Positions 1 through 9,082 of a stretch of DNA of 64,000 nucleotides are shown one piece after another; position 1 is the stretch's first letter, and each line of letters starts with the position of its first letter. The DNA is taken from the NCBI GenBank assembly GCA_964411125.1, contig CAYPJU010000016.1, forward strand, positions 29,035 through 93,034, read 5' to 3'. The notes under the pieces were generated by a model that did not search any database, was not told the DNA's origin, and worked only from the letters and a program-made list of their open reading frames with translations. The position numbers were made by a program, and so were the translations under genes. This DNA comes from JBFIHF01 sp964411125. GTDB lineage: Bacteria > Myxococcota_A > Bradymonadia > Bradymonadales > Bradymonadaceae.

Positions 1-2475
1 GCAGCAGAGCACCTCGTCCCGATCTACCTCGTCGCGTCCGGCGGCGATGGCGAGTACTACAACCCCGAGGCCGCGACGGGCGGCTTCGGGTCGGGCGGGA
101 CGACGGGCATCGGCCTCGACAACTTTCCGTTCATCGCCTTCCACGGCGACAGCGCGACGTACGCGTTCGTGCCACAGTCCGACCCCGACCTCAACGCGCC
201 GGTGATGCCCCGGGCCGGCTCCTACTTGATCATCTCGGGCGTCGCCGCGGCCGCGCTCGGAGCGTCGAGCAGCCGCCTACTGCCGCTGCTGACCTCCACA
301 CCGGAGAAGATCGCCGAGGCGGAGGAGGTCGTCCACGTGGAACCAGGTGAGACGGAGATCCTCGAGCACCGCCTCTTCGTGGGAGGGGGCAGCATCGCCG
401 AGGTGACGGACCCGATCTACGACTGGATGAACATCGACCGCGGCACCGTCATCGGAACCGTCCGCGACCCCGACGGAAACCCCGTGGAAGGGGCGCGCGT
501 TTCGGCCGTATCGGACCGAAACAAAGCCCTCAACCAGGCGCTCTCCGCCGCGGACGGGACCTTCTCGATGAAGGTCCCCGCGGGAACGTACGAGATCAGC
601 GCTCGTAAGGGCGGAATGCCGCCTTTCGGAGCCGTCGCGGCGACGGTCGCCGCCGGAGAGGAGGTGGACGTCGCAGACGTGGACGTCGACCTTCCGGGCC
701 GGATCGTGGTCCGGGTCACGACCCCCGACGACGGCTGCGAAACGACGACCAACCCCGCTCCAATCCCCGCCCGGCTCACTGTCTTGTGCGCCGAGACCCC
801 CTGCCCGTCGGCTCCTCAAAAGACGGAGTTCGACACCGGAAAGAACTCGCTCCCCGACGACATCGCCGCCGTCGTCTACTCCGGCACCGACGGTGTTCTC
901 GAGGTGGATGTCCCCCCCGGGGCCTACCGCCTCGTGGTGAGCCGCGGAATGGAATGGTCGGTGTGGCCGCAGGACCTGATGGCGAACGGCGGTACGCCGC
1001 TCACCGCGGTGGCCGGCGAGACCCACGAATTCGACGTCGAGATCGCCCGCGTCGTGGACACCCCCAATGCTTACAGCGGCGACTTCCACGTCCATACGAT
1101 CCGCTCCCCCGACAGTCCGGTGCCGTGGAACGACCGCGTCCGCAACTTCATGGCGGAAGGGGTCGACGTCATCGTCTCGACGGACCACGACTCGATTTCC
1201 GATTACCGCCCTGTCGTGACCGCGCTCGGCGGTGACGCCTGGATTCGAAACGTCGTCGGCGAAGAGATCACGACGGCCGACCTGGGTCACTTCAACGCAT
1301 TCCCCCTCGCCGTCGACCCGTCTCACGGACGTGGGGGCGCGATCGACTGGGGTGGCGGAGACAGCTACACGCTCCTCCCGGGCGAGCTCTTCGCGGCGGC
1401 GCGTGAAATCGCGACATCCGATCCCGTGGTCCAGATGAACCACGCCGACGGCCTCGGCTTCGTCCGGTTCGCCGAAGCCGACGTGCTCCGGGGAATCAGC
1501 TACGCCAGCCGCGAGAAACATCGTCTTCCGCCGGAACCTGCCGACCCGATGACCGGGGACACCAAGATCTGGTCGGACGACTTCACCGCAATGGAGCTCT
1601 TCAACGGTAGCTCGCGCACGCGATGGGCCATCCTGGGACGCTGGTGGATGACGATGATCGGCCGCGGCTTCACCCCGACCGGTACGGCGGTGACGGACAC
1701 GCACAAGCTGTACGCCGACATCGGGGGCGCGCCGCGCTCCTACGTGTTCGGGCAGAACGACTACTCCTGCGGCGACCAGCCGTTCGCGACGCTCACCGAC
1801 GAAGCGACGTTCATCGAAGCGTACGCCGCCGACGTCAACGCAGGACGCGTCCTCGGGACCAACGGTCCGTTCTTCACCGTGTCCGTCACCAACGGCGCGG
1901 GCGACAACGCGACGATGGGGGACACGATCGCGGCCGACTCAGAGACCGTCGCGACCCTCGACATTCAGACCCCCGAGTGGATGCGCGTGGTGGCGGTCGA
2001 CGTCTACATGAACCCCGACCCCGAAGACGTCATCACCGCGCCCGGAGAAGCGATCGAAGACCCCATCCCTCCCACCGAGACGATCAATCTCACCTGGGAC
2101 GAGACGACTCAACTGACCACGGTCACCACGGGAGCCGAAGAGCATCGCGCCTGGCGCCAGTCCGTACAGGTTCCCCTGTCGACCACCGAAGACGCGTTCG
2201 TCATCTTCGTCGTCCGCGGGGGGCAGAGCATGGCTCCGATCCACGCCTCCGGTCCCTTCGCCTTCTCGAACCCCGTCTACCTCGACGCCGATGGCGGGGG
2301 CTACGACAACCCCCCGTACGCCACGCTCGCCGAGCTTCCGCCCGACCCGAACGTCTCCCCCTGCCGCGACGCGTTCTGCGGCAACGGACCGCCCGTCGAC
2401 GGTGAGCTGACCCCGGCGCAGTTGATGGAGATCATTCGCCACTACGATTGCAAAGACCCTTCGCACGGTCACTGA
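1..2475 (+). CDS. PHP-domain metallohydrolase, CehA/McbA-like (5' end outside window)
   Basis: The frame is open from the first base, so this is the C-terminal part of a longer protein; the GTG at 169 is not a convincing start. A carboxypeptidase-regulatory-like beta-sandwich (GTVRDPDGNPVEGARV, about nt 440-640) comes before a PHP-type metal site: DFHVHT at nt 1081-1098, then STDHDS, GEEITT and MNHADG, and later TDTHK. These His/Asp/Glu clusters are the ones that bind metals in CehA/McbA-family hydrolases. The C-terminal 250 residues are beta-rich and end in a Cys pair. The substrate cannot be told from sequence; family members hydrolyse phosphoester or carbamate bonds, and a secreted form like this one could act on environmental substrates. 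The next gene starts 75 nt downstream on the same strand. Confidence 0.8.
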   Translation, partial: AAEHLVPIYLVASGGDGEYYNPEAATGGFGSGGTTGIGLDNFPFIAFHGDSATYAFVPQSDPDLNAPVMPRAGSYLIISGVAAAALGASSSRLLPLLTSTPEKIAEAEEVVHVEPGETEILEHRLFVGGGSIAEVTDPIYDWMNIDRGTVIGTVRDPDGNPVEGARVSAVSDRNKALNQALSAADGTFSMKVPAGTYEISARKGGMPPFGAVAATVAAGEEVDVADVDVDLPGRIVVRVTTPDDGCETTTNPAPIPARLTVLCAETPCPSAPQKTEFDTGKNSLPDDIAAVVYSGTDGVLEVDVPPGAYRLVVSRGMEWSVWPQDLMANGGTPLTAVAGETHEFDVEIARVVDTPNAYSGDFHVHTIRSPDSPVPWNDRVRNFMAEGVDVIVSTDHDSISDYRPVVTALGGDAWIRNVVGEEITTADLGHFNAFPLAVDPSHGRGGAIDWGGGDSYTLLPGELFAAAREIATSDPVVQMNHADGLGFVRFAEADVLRGISYASREKHRLPPEPADPMTGDTKIWSDDFTAMELFNGSSRTRWAILGRWWMTMIGRGFTPTGTAVTDTHKLYADIGGAPRSYVFGQNDYSCGDQPFATLTDEATFIEAYAADVNAGRVLGTNGPFFTVSVTNGAGDNATMGDTIAADSETVATLDIQTPEWMRVVAVDVYMNPDPEDVITAPGEAIEDPIPPTETINLTWDETTQLTTVTTGAEEHRAWRQSVQVPLSTTEDAFVIFVVRGGQSMAPIHASGPFAFSNPVYLDADGGGYDNPPYATLAELPPDPNVSPCRDAFCGNGPPVDGELTPAQLMEIIRHYDCKDPSHGH

Positions 2476-2550
2476 CCCTGGTCACCGAACAGTGAATGAC
2501 TCGCGCGTCACGTTCATCGCGTCGGCGCGATGATCGTGGTAGGTTGCGGC

Positions 2551-3702
2551 ATGCTCGACTCCACACTACGAATCTGCGCGCTCGCCGCGGTCGCCCTCAC
2601 GTTCTCTGCCGGATGCGGCCCCTCCGACACGAAAGGGGATTCCGACGAAGATCCCATCGTCATCACGACCGGTGACGGCGGGAGCACACCGAGCGACAGT
2701 GACAGCGGTGGCGGGACTGTCGATACCGGCGGCGACATGGGCGGCGGGACCGACGACGGGGGGACCGATGGTACCGTGGACAGCGGGGGAGGCGACCCCG
2801 ACACGGGAACCGACGATCCGGATCTCACCGGCGTCACCGCTCCGGAGGTCGATCCCAACTGCGTCGACGGCAAGTACACCGAAGCGCTGCCCGACCCGAC
2901 CGCGGACATCTCGGGCTTCATCGCCGGTTATCAGCCCGCCCAGCTCCACGCGTTCGTCGACGACGTCCTGACCGCCCGCTACCCGGTCGGTGCGTACCTC
3001 GTCCAGGGGGGGCTCACAGTCCAGCAGCTCGACTGCGTAGCCGTGTTCGCACGCAACACGTCGTCGGCGGAATCGGTGATCGGGTCGATGTCGACGGTCG
3101 TCCATGAGTGCGGACACATCTACGATTTCTCGCTGTCGCGGGGGCAGGATGGCTACGCGATCACCGACACGCTCACCCTGTCCTGCGGCGGAGGCGATTC
3201 CACCGATCGCGGCGGAGAGACCTTCGCGCGCAGCCGGATCCGCGACGACGAGTACCAGCCGCTCATGGCGAACGACCCCTATGCCAACATCTACCTGGAC
3301 GGAGACCCCGACGACGACAATTTCGACGGTGGTGACCAGGGCTTCAACATGTTGTTCGACGAGACGGTGCAGTACGTGAACTCGCTCGCGACGAGCTACG
3401 CGTTCCAGGACTTCATTCGGGGCTCGACGAGCGCGCTCGACGGAATCCTCACTTTCCTCTGGTACACCGAACGCTACCTCAGGATGGCGCGGCTGCAGTA
3501 CCCCGACGCCTACGCGAAGCTGTCCGGCGACCCCTGTTGGCGGAACGCGATCCTCACGGTGTGGGGGCGCGCGTGGTGGATGATCGAACAGTCCGAAGGC
3601 AACGGCGCCCTCGGCATCAACGACCAGAAACTCTTCGAGTTGGTGCGGGACCCTGAGCTGCTTCAGGAGATTCAGCGGTTGCGCGACCTCGAAGGTTGCT
3701 GA
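2551..3702 (+). CDS. lipoprotein with HExxH metallopeptidase-like motif
   Basis: The start is placed at ATG 2551 because a typical lipoprotein signal follows (hydrophobic run, then FSAGC). An in-frame ATG at 2530 would only add seven polar/Gly residues. After the lipid Cys comes a Thr/Gly/Asp/Ser-rich linker of about 75 residues, the kind seen on surface lipoproteins of Myxococcota. The folded part holds VVHECGHIYDF, in which H185-E186-x-x-H189 reads as a zincin HExxH motif, with further acidic residues and a Cys pair downstream. The likely role is a surface zinc peptidase or a catalytically altered relative. The family is not recognised and the third zinc ligand is not assigned. Confidence 0.7.
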   Translation: MLDSTLRICALAAVALTFSAGCGPSDTKGDSDEDPIVITTGDGGSTPSDSDSGGGTVDTGGDMGGGTDDGGTDGTVDSGGGDPDTGTDDPDLTGVTAPEVDPNCVDGKYTEALPDPTADISGFIAGYQPAQLHAFVDDVLTARYPVGAYLVQGGLTVQQLDCVAVFARNTSSAESVIGSMSTVVHECGHIYDFSLSRGQDGYAITDTLTLSCGGGDSTDRGGETFARSRIRDDEYQPLMANDPYANIYLDGDPDDDNFDGGDQGFNMLFDETVQYVNSLATSYAFQDFIRGSTSALDGILTFLWYTERYLRMARLQYPDAYAKLSGDPCWRNAILTVWGRAWWMIEQSEGNGALGINDQKLFELVRDPELLQEIQRLRDLEGC

Positions 3703-3799
3703 AGCGCCGGTCGGCGTCGAACTTCCGCGGCGGCGGCTTGCGCGCATTCCGCCCGCTTGCTAATTCCCGCACGTCAGTGAAGTTCAACGGAGTCTCTGG

Positions 3800-4573
3800 A
3801 TGCTCATCGTCCTGTCCCCCTCGAAGACCCTCGATTACGAAACACCCCCGCGCACCGCGGAGTTCACGGAGCCCGAGTTCCTCGACGACACGCGCGAGCT
3901 GGTCGAGGTCCTCGCCGACTACGACGAGGACGCGCTGTCGAACCTGATGGGGATCAGCGACAAGCTCGCGAACCTCAACGTCGAGCGCTACCAGACCTTC
4001 GAACTGCCGTTCACCCCGGGAAACGCGAAGCAGGCCCTGCTCGCGTTCAAAGGGGACGTCTACACCGACTTCGACCTCGACGCCTACGACGACGAAGACT
4101 TCCGGTTCGCGCAAGATCACGTCCGGATCTTGTCGGGGCTCTACGGCGTGTTGCGGCCGCTCGACCTGATGCAGCCGTACCGGCTCGAAATGGGGACGAA
4201 GCTCGACACCGAGCGAGGATCCAACCTCTACGAGTTCTGGGGGGACAAGATCGCGAAGAAGCTCAAGGCGGCGCTGAAACGGCAGGGGGACGACATCCTG
4301 CTCAATCTCGCGTCGAAGGAGTACTTCCGCAGTGTCGACACCGCGACGCTCGGCGCTCGCATCGTCGACGTGAACTTCCTGGAAGAGCGCAAAGGGAAGT
4401 GGAAGCCGATCACCTTCAACCTCAAGCGGGCCCGCGGCGCGATCACGAACTGGATCGTCCGTAACCGCATCACCGACCTCGAGGACGTGAAGTCGTTCGC
4501 CGAGGACCGCTACTATTTCAGCCCCGAGCGCTCGTCCACCGACGAGCTCGTGTTCCTCCGAGAGCCCGCATGA
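3800..4573 (+). CDS. yaaA: peroxide stress protein YaaA (UPF0246/DUF328)
   Basis: The product opens with MLIVLSPSKTLDY, the signature of YaaA, and its 257 residues are the normal family length. It also has the conserved GLYGVLRPLDLMQPYRLEMG segment and the C-terminal NLKRARGAI block. In E. coli YaaA is OxyR-controlled, lowers intracellular free iron during peroxide stress and binds DNA; a similar role here is transferred from that family. GGAG lies eight bases before the ATG. The stop overlaps the next start (ATGA), so the outer-membrane protein gene behind it is probably translationally coupled. Confidence 0.93.
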   Translation: MLIVLSPSKTLDYETPPRTAEFTEPEFLDDTRELVEVLADYDEDALSNLMGISDKLANLNVERYQTFELPFTPGNAKQALLAFKGDVYTDFDLDAYDDEDFRFAQDHVRILSGLYGVLRPLDLMQPYRLEMGTKLDTERGSNLYEFWGDKIAKKLKAALKRQGDDILLNLASKEYFRSVDTATLGARIVDVNFLEERKGKWKPITFNLKRARGAITNWIVRNRITDLEDVKSFAEDRYYFSPERSSTDELVFLREPA

Positions 4574-5376
4574 ACATCTTCCGTTGCCTCGTCGCAGCCT
4601 TGCTGGTGTCGCTCCCCGCGACCGCCTTCGCGGGCGGATGGACCCAACCCAAAGGCGATCTCTACACCAAGATCTGGACGCGGGCGCTCTTCGGCAACGC
4701 CGCCTTCGACTTGAACGGCGACCGGCTCGAGACCGACAGCTACCAGATGCTCGAGTTCAACGTGTACGGGGAGTTCGGTGCCGCGCCCGACTTCACGCTG
4801 ATCGCACAGGCGACCCCGGTGGGAGCGTCGTGGTACGGCGATCGTTTCAACGGCTTTTCCGGCCCGTATTCGGTGGGCGCACGACGACGCTTCTTCGACA
4901 AGAAGCTGCAGATGTCCCTCGAGGGCCGCATCGGCGGCAGCCCCGGATTCGGCGACTCGAACCTCGCCGCGCCCGACGACCCGTTCGTCTACCGCAACGT
5001 CGTCCGGACCGCCTCGACCGGCTGGGATCTACAGTTCGGCTTCCCGCTCAGCTTCGGTTGGCTCGCGTGGTCGGTCGGCCCGACGGTCAACACCTCCCCC
5101 GACGTCGCGCACGCCTTCGACGTCCGCGCCCAGTTCGGTGTGAAGTTCGGGGGCCTCGTCGCCGACGTCTCGTCGCAATTCCACTGGACCTTCGAACCTC
5201 TCACCGAGGTCAACGTCACCGGCGCCGGCGACACCCGCTACATCGGCATCACCGCCAACGTCGCCTACTGGTTCACCGAGCACTTCGCCCTGAACGCCGG
5301 CCTCGGTTCCGCCCTCCTCGCCCAGTCCAACGCGTACAGCCCCGCCCCGACCCTAGGGGTGGAGTTTCGCAACTAA
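4570..5376 (+). CDS. outer-membrane beta-barrel-like protein
   Basis: A clear Sec signal peptide (MNIFRCLVAALLVSLPATAFA) is followed by about 245 residues of alternating hydrophobic/polar strands rich in Gly, Phe, Tyr and Trp, ending near a Phe (VEFRN). This fits a small outer-membrane barrel. No named family is recognised. The start overlaps the yaaA stop by four bases, which links it to a peroxide-stress gene, but the pairing may be incidental. A porin-like or structural role is inference. Confidence 0.7.
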   Translation: MNIFRCLVAALLVSLPATAFAGGWTQPKGDLYTKIWTRALFGNAAFDLNGDRLETDSYQMLEFNVYGEFGAAPDFTLIAQATPVGASWYGDRFNGFSGPYSVGARRRFFDKKLQMSLEGRIGGSPGFGDSNLAAPDDPFVYRNVVRTASTGWDLQFGFPLSFGWLAWSVGPTVNTSPDVAHAFDVRAQFGVKFGGLVADVSSQFHWTFEPLTEVNVTGAGDTRYIGITANVAYWFTEHFALNAGLGSALLAQSNAYSPAPTLGVEFRN

Positions 5377-5626
5377 AGGGTGGTTCGCACCAACTCCACG
5401 CGAGCGAAGCGAGCCGCACCCGCGAAGCCGCGAAGCGGCCGCCGCGCGGAGCGCGGGATAGCCCTGGGTGTAGGGCGGCGAAGCCGACCAAACCCGGGGA
5501 TCGTCCGCACCCCCTCCATGCGAGCGAAGCGAGCCTGTCGCTAGCGCAAAGCGCAAAGCGCACAGCGCATGCATCGCGCAGAGCACCCCTTGACCACTTC
5601 TACCCGTCGAACTACCGTCGCGCGCG
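5377..5626. repeat. non-coding repeat cluster: 30-nt pair, GAA/GGA hairpins, 7-nt tandem
   Basis: Two 30-nt copies at 5386-5415 and 5506-5535 match at 27 of 30 positions and are spaced exactly 120 nt apart; each ends in GCGAGCGAAGCGAGCC. Between them are two small perfect hairpins: GCCGC-GAA-GCGGC (5427-5439) and CCGCGC-GGA-GCGCGG (5442-5456). After the second copy, a heptamer GCGCAAA/GCGCACA/GCGCATG repeats four times (5544-5571). No coding potential is apparent. It could be a REP-like element or a transcription end region for the upstream gene. Confidence 0.65.
5590..5618 (+). promoter_or_regulatory. possible sigma-70 promoter for the SDR-pckA pair
   Basis: TTGACC (5590-5595) and TACCGT (5613-5618) are separated by 17 bp. 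The -35 is good and the -10 is poor (three of six). If used, transcription would begin within a few bases of the ATG at 5627, which has no Shine-Dalgarno, so the mRNA would be essentially leaderless. Confidence 0.35.
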
Positions 5627-6424
5627 ATGACGATATTCTCCGAGACGATCCTCGCCGACAAAGTTGCCCTCATCACGGGAGGAGGCAGCGGAATCAACCT
5701 CGGCATCGCCCGGCAATTCGTGGCGCATGGCGCCTCGGTGGCGTTGGTCTCCCGGACCCAGGAAAAGCTCGACGCTGCCGCCGAAGAGCTCGACCCCAGC
5801 GGTGAACGCGCGGTCGGGTTTTCCGCCGACGTTCGCGACTACGAGGCCCTCGAAGCCGCCGTGGCCTCCACGATGGAGCGGTTCGGCCGGATCGACATCC
5901 TCGTGAACGGAGCCGCCGGGAACTTCCTGGCGCCCGCCGCGCAGCTCAGCGCAAACGGGTTCAAGACCGTGATCGACATCGACACGATCGGGACCTTCAA
6001 CGCGACGCGGGCCTGTTTCGAATCCCTCGTGGAATCTCGCGGCGTGGTGCTCAACATCAGCGCGACGCAGGCGTGGGTACCGACCCCGATGCAGGTCCAT
6101 GCAGGCGCGGCCAAAGCGGCGATCGAAAAGATGACGATGGACCTCGCGCTCGAGTGGGGCCCGATGGGTGTCCGCGTCCTCGGCATCGCGCCGGGCCCCA
6201 TCGCCGACACTGAAGGAATGAAGCGCTTGTCGACGCCGGAATTGCGCGAAAAATTGGAGCGACAAATGCCAGTCGGCCGCTGGGGAACGACCGAGGAGAT
6301 CGGCAATGCCGCCGTCTTCCTCGTCTCGGATGCGGCGGCGTTCATGACCGGCACCACCGTCGTCGTCGACGGCGGGCAGTCTCTGCTGGGGGCAGCACCT
6401 TTCCTCCTGATGATGGGCGGTTGA
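5627..6424 (+). CDS. SDR oxidoreductase, 2,4-dienoyl-CoA reductase (DECR2)-like
   Basis: Rossmann nucleotide site TGGGSGINLG near the N-terminus, NGAAGNFLAPA in the NNAG position, and VHAGAAKAAIEKMT where classical SDRs carry YxxxK. The Tyr is replaced by His (H158) while the Lys (K163) is kept. That change, plus LAPGPI-like and DTEGMKRL segments, is characteristic of peroxisomal-type 2,4-dienoyl-CoA reductases, which use NADPH to remove the extra double bond from polyunsaturated acyl-CoAs during beta-oxidation. 265 residues is the usual length. The stop overlaps the PEP carboxykinase ATG (TGATG), so fatty-acid breakdown and gluconeogenesis appear to be co-transcribed. Confidence 0.85.
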   Translation: MTIFSETILADKVALITGGGSGINLGIARQFVAHGASVALVSRTQEKLDAAAEELDPSGERAVGFSADVRDYEALEAAVASTMERFGRIDILVNGAAGNFLAPAAQLSANGFKTVIDIDTIGTFNATRACFESLVESRGVVLNISATQAWVPTPMQVHAGAAKAAIEKMTMDLALEWGPMGVRVLGIAPGPIADTEGMKRLSTPELREKLERQMPVGRWGTTEEIGNAAVFLVSDAAAFMTGTTVVVDGGQSLLGAAPFLLMMGG

Positions 6425-8052
6425 TGGAATCCGACGAGCATCCATATTACACGAACGAAGACGAGGCCTTCATGGGCACCACGAAGCTCGACAAGTACGG
6501 CATCGACGTTGACCGCGTCATTCGGAACGCTCCTCCGGCACGTCTCTACGAAGAGGCGATCCTGCACGAGCCGGGCACCGCGATCACGTCGACCGGCGCG
6601 CTCATCGCACGCTCCGGCGAGAAGACCGGGAGAAGTCCCAAGGACAAACGGCTCGTCGATCACCCCGACTCGAGCCAGGACATCTGGTGGGGCGACATCA
6701 ACATCAAGCTCGACGAGCATGTCTTCCTGCTCAATCGCCAGAGAGCCCGCGACTACCTGAATACCCACGAACGGATCTATGTCCTCGACGGGTTCGCCGG
6801 CTGGGATCCAGACCATCAGATCAAGGTCCGCATCATCAGCAACCGCGCGTACCACGCGATGTTCATGCACAACATGCTCATCCGACCGACGCAGGAAGAG
6901 CTCGCGAACTTCGGCGAGCCCGACTTCGTCATCTACAACGCCGGCCGTTTCCCCGCGAACCCGTATACCGAGGGGATGACCTCCCCGACGTCGATCGACC
7001 TCTCCTTCGAACACGGCGAGATGGTCATCCTCGGAACCGAATACGCAGGCGAGATGAAGAAGGGCGTCTTCACCCTGATGCACTACCTGATGCCGAAAAA
7101 GGGCGTGCTCTCGATGCACTGCTCGGCCAACGAAGGTGATGCAGGGGACGTCTCCGTCTTCTTCGGGCTCTCCGGCACTGGCAAGACGACGCTGTCGGCC
7201 GACGCACGCCGCAAGCTCATCGGCGACGACGAGCATTGCTGGACCGACGACGGTGTGTTCAACATCGAAGGCGGTTGCTACGCAAAGACGATCAATCTGA
7301 GCGCCGAAGACGAACCCGAGATTTACAACGCGATCCAGTTCGGCTCGATCCTCGAGAACGTCGTCTACGATCCCAAGACCCGCGAGGTCGACTACACCGA
7401 CACCTCGATCACCCAGAACACGCGCACCTCGTACCCGATCGAGTACATCCCCAACGCGAAGATCCCCTGCGTCGGTGGGCACCCGAAGAACATCATCCTG
7501 CTGACGTGCGACGCTTTCGGCGTCCTCCCTCCCGTCAGCCGCCTCACCCCCGAGCAGGCGATGTATCACTTCGTCTCCGGTTACACCGCGAAGGTGGCGG
7601 GCACCGAGATGGGCGTCACCGAGCCGAAGGCGACCTTCTCGGCATGCTTCGGCGCTGCGTTCCTCGTCTGGCCGCCGACCAAGTACGCCGAGCTGCTCGC
7701 GGAGAAGATGCGCGAGCACGGATCGCGCGCTTGGCTCGTCAACACGGGCTGGACGGGTGGGCCGTACGGCGTGGGCAAGCGAATCTCGCTCAAGCACACC
7801 CGCGCCATCATCGACGCCATCCACGCCGACCAACTCCACGACGTCGCCACGGAAACCGATCCGTACTTCGGCGTCGCCGTCCCTCAGTCCGTTCCTGGCG
7901 TGCCGTCGGAGATCCTCACCCCGAAGAAGACCTGGAACGACCCGGTCGCCTTCGAAGCTCAGGCCCGAAAGCTGGTCGGGCTCTTCCACCAGAACTTCCA
8001 GAAGTTCGACGACTTCATGACCGACGAGATTCGGAACGCCGGGCCGGGCTGA
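6424..8052 (+). CDS. pckA: phosphoenolpyruvate carboxykinase (ATP)
   Basis: Converts oxaloacetate plus ATP to PEP, the first committed step of gluconeogenesis. Diagnostic blocks include the P-loop GLSGTGKTTLS, DDEHCWTDDGVFNIEGGCYAK, the RTSYPIEYIPNAK segment and GWTGGPYGVGKRI. About 540 residues matches ATP-type enzymes. The start is set at ATG 6424, which overlaps the preceding stop by one base. ATG 6472 (MGTTKLDKYGID) has an AGG 6-8 nt upstream and would give a 526-residue enzyme, also normal, so the first 16 residues are uncertain. Confidence 0.95.
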   Translation: MESDEHPYYTNEDEAFMGTTKLDKYGIDVDRVIRNAPPARLYEEAILHEPGTAITSTGALIARSGEKTGRSPKDKRLVDHPDSSQDIWWGDINIKLDEHVFLLNRQRARDYLNTHERIYVLDGFAGWDPDHQIKVRIISNRAYHAMFMHNMLIRPTQEELANFGEPDFVIYNAGRFPANPYTEGMTSPTSIDLSFEHGEMVILGTEYAGEMKKGVFTLMHYLMPKKGVLSMHCSANEGDAGDVSVFFGLSGTGKTTLSADARRKLIGDDEHCWTDDGVFNIEGGCYAKTINLSAEDEPEIYNAIQFGSILENVVYDPKTREVDYTDTSITQNTRTSYPIEYIPNAKIPCVGGHPKNIILLTCDAFGVLPPVSRLTPEQAMYHFVSGYTAKVAGTEMGVTEPKATFSACFGAAFLVWPPTKYAELLAEKMREHGSRAWLVNTGWTGGPYGVGKRISLKHTRAIIDAIHADQLHDVATETDPYFGVAVPQSVPGVPSEILTPKKTWNDPVAFEAQARKLVGLFHQNFQKFDDFMTDEIRNAGPG

Positions 8053-8062
8053 ACGGCACGGG

Positions 8063-9025
8063 TTGCTGGCGCGTTCGTCGGAGAATGCGCATTTGAAACG
8101 TTTCATCGAAAACGTCCGACGACTCGTCGTCGAAACATCGAGGGAGCTCCAGAAAGACCACGTCCCGACTCTGGCGGCGTCTCTCTCTTTCTTCGCGGTC
8201 TTCTCGATCGTCCCCGTCGTTCTCCTGCTCATCACGGTCGCAGGAACCCTCGTCGGGGTCGACGAGACCCGCGACCAACTCATGAGCCAGCTTCACATGT
8301 GGGTCGGACCCACCGGCGCGAGCTTCATCGAGAGCGCCCTCGAACAGCGCTCGTCGAGCGCCTCGGGGAACCAGTGGGCGTCCATCATCAGCATCGTCCT
8401 CGTGATCGTCGGTTCGACCCGGTTCTTCGCCGAGCTGCAGTACGCGCTCAACACCGTCTGGGACGTCGAGCCGAAGGACCGACTCCCGATTCTCGAGATC
8501 CTCCGGAAGCGTGTGCTCTCCGCGATCCTGATGGCTTGCCTCGCCGGATTTCTCGCGGTCTCTATCGCGGCGAGCGCCGCGGCTTCGGCGTTCGCAGAGT
8601 TCGCCCTCCCCGTCCAGCCCGGCGAGATCGTCTCCTGGGAAGTGATCAACTTCGGTGTCTCGTTCCTCCTCGCCGCTGTCCTCCTCACCGCGCTCTTCAA
8701 GCTCTTCCCCGACGCGAAAATTCGCCTCCGAGACACCTGGCCGGGCGCAACCCTGACCGCCGCCGCGCTCGTCATCGGGAAGTTTTTGTTCGGCTACTAC
8801 GTCGGCAAGAGCGCGTTCGCCTCCACGTACGGCGCCGCGGGTTCGATCATCGTCTTCCTCGTCTTCGTCTACGCCGCGGCGACGATCGTCCTGGTCGGTG
8901 CGGAATTCACCCAGGTCTGGGCACGAACCCACGGACAGAAGATCGAACCCGAAGGACATGCACGGAGGATTCGGCGCACCTTCGTCGGGCGACGGTCCAA
9001 GGTCCGAGCCGAGGAAGAAGAATGA
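8063..9025 (+). CDS. YihY/BrkB-family inner-membrane protein (copy 1)
   Basis: About six hydrophobic helices and family-typical segments: an N-terminal LAASLSFFAVFSIVPVVLLL helix, SxRFFAELQYALNTVWDVEP, and a C-terminal STYGAAGSIIVFLVFVYAAATIVLVGAEFTQVWA. The family was once called RNase BN by mistake; its molecular function is unknown, with transport or envelope roles suggested. The start is uncertain: TTG 8063 or TTG 8093, neither with a strong ribosome site. It lies 10 nt after pckA. A second, more diverged copy is encoded at 13331-14227 on the opposite strand. Confidence 0.85.
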   Translation: MLARSSENAHLKRFIENVRRLVVETSRELQKDHVPTLAASLSFFAVFSIVPVVLLLITVAGTLVGVDETRDQLMSQLHMWVGPTGASFIESALEQRSSSASGNQWASIISIVLVIVGSTRFFAELQYALNTVWDVEPKDRLPILEILRKRVLSAILMACLAGFLAVSIAASAAASAFAEFALPVQPGEIVSWEVINFGVSFLLAAVLLTALFKLFPDAKIRLRDTWPGATLTAAALVIGKFLFGYYVGKSAFASTYGAAGSIIVFLVFVYAAATIVLVGAEFTQVWARTHGQKIEPEGHARRIRRTFVGRRSKVRAEEEE

Positions 9026-9082
9026 GGTTCCTTTGGTAGCCCAATCGATTGCCGCTATGATCGGTGAGCGGAGGTGAAGGGA

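Noticed and set aside
5839..8283. Long antisense open frame (about 814 codons) opposite the SDR and pckA genes
   Set aside because: It mirrors two well-recognised genes; its sequence is low-complexity Arg/Val/Asp-rich and shows no domain. Long antisense frames are common at this GC content.
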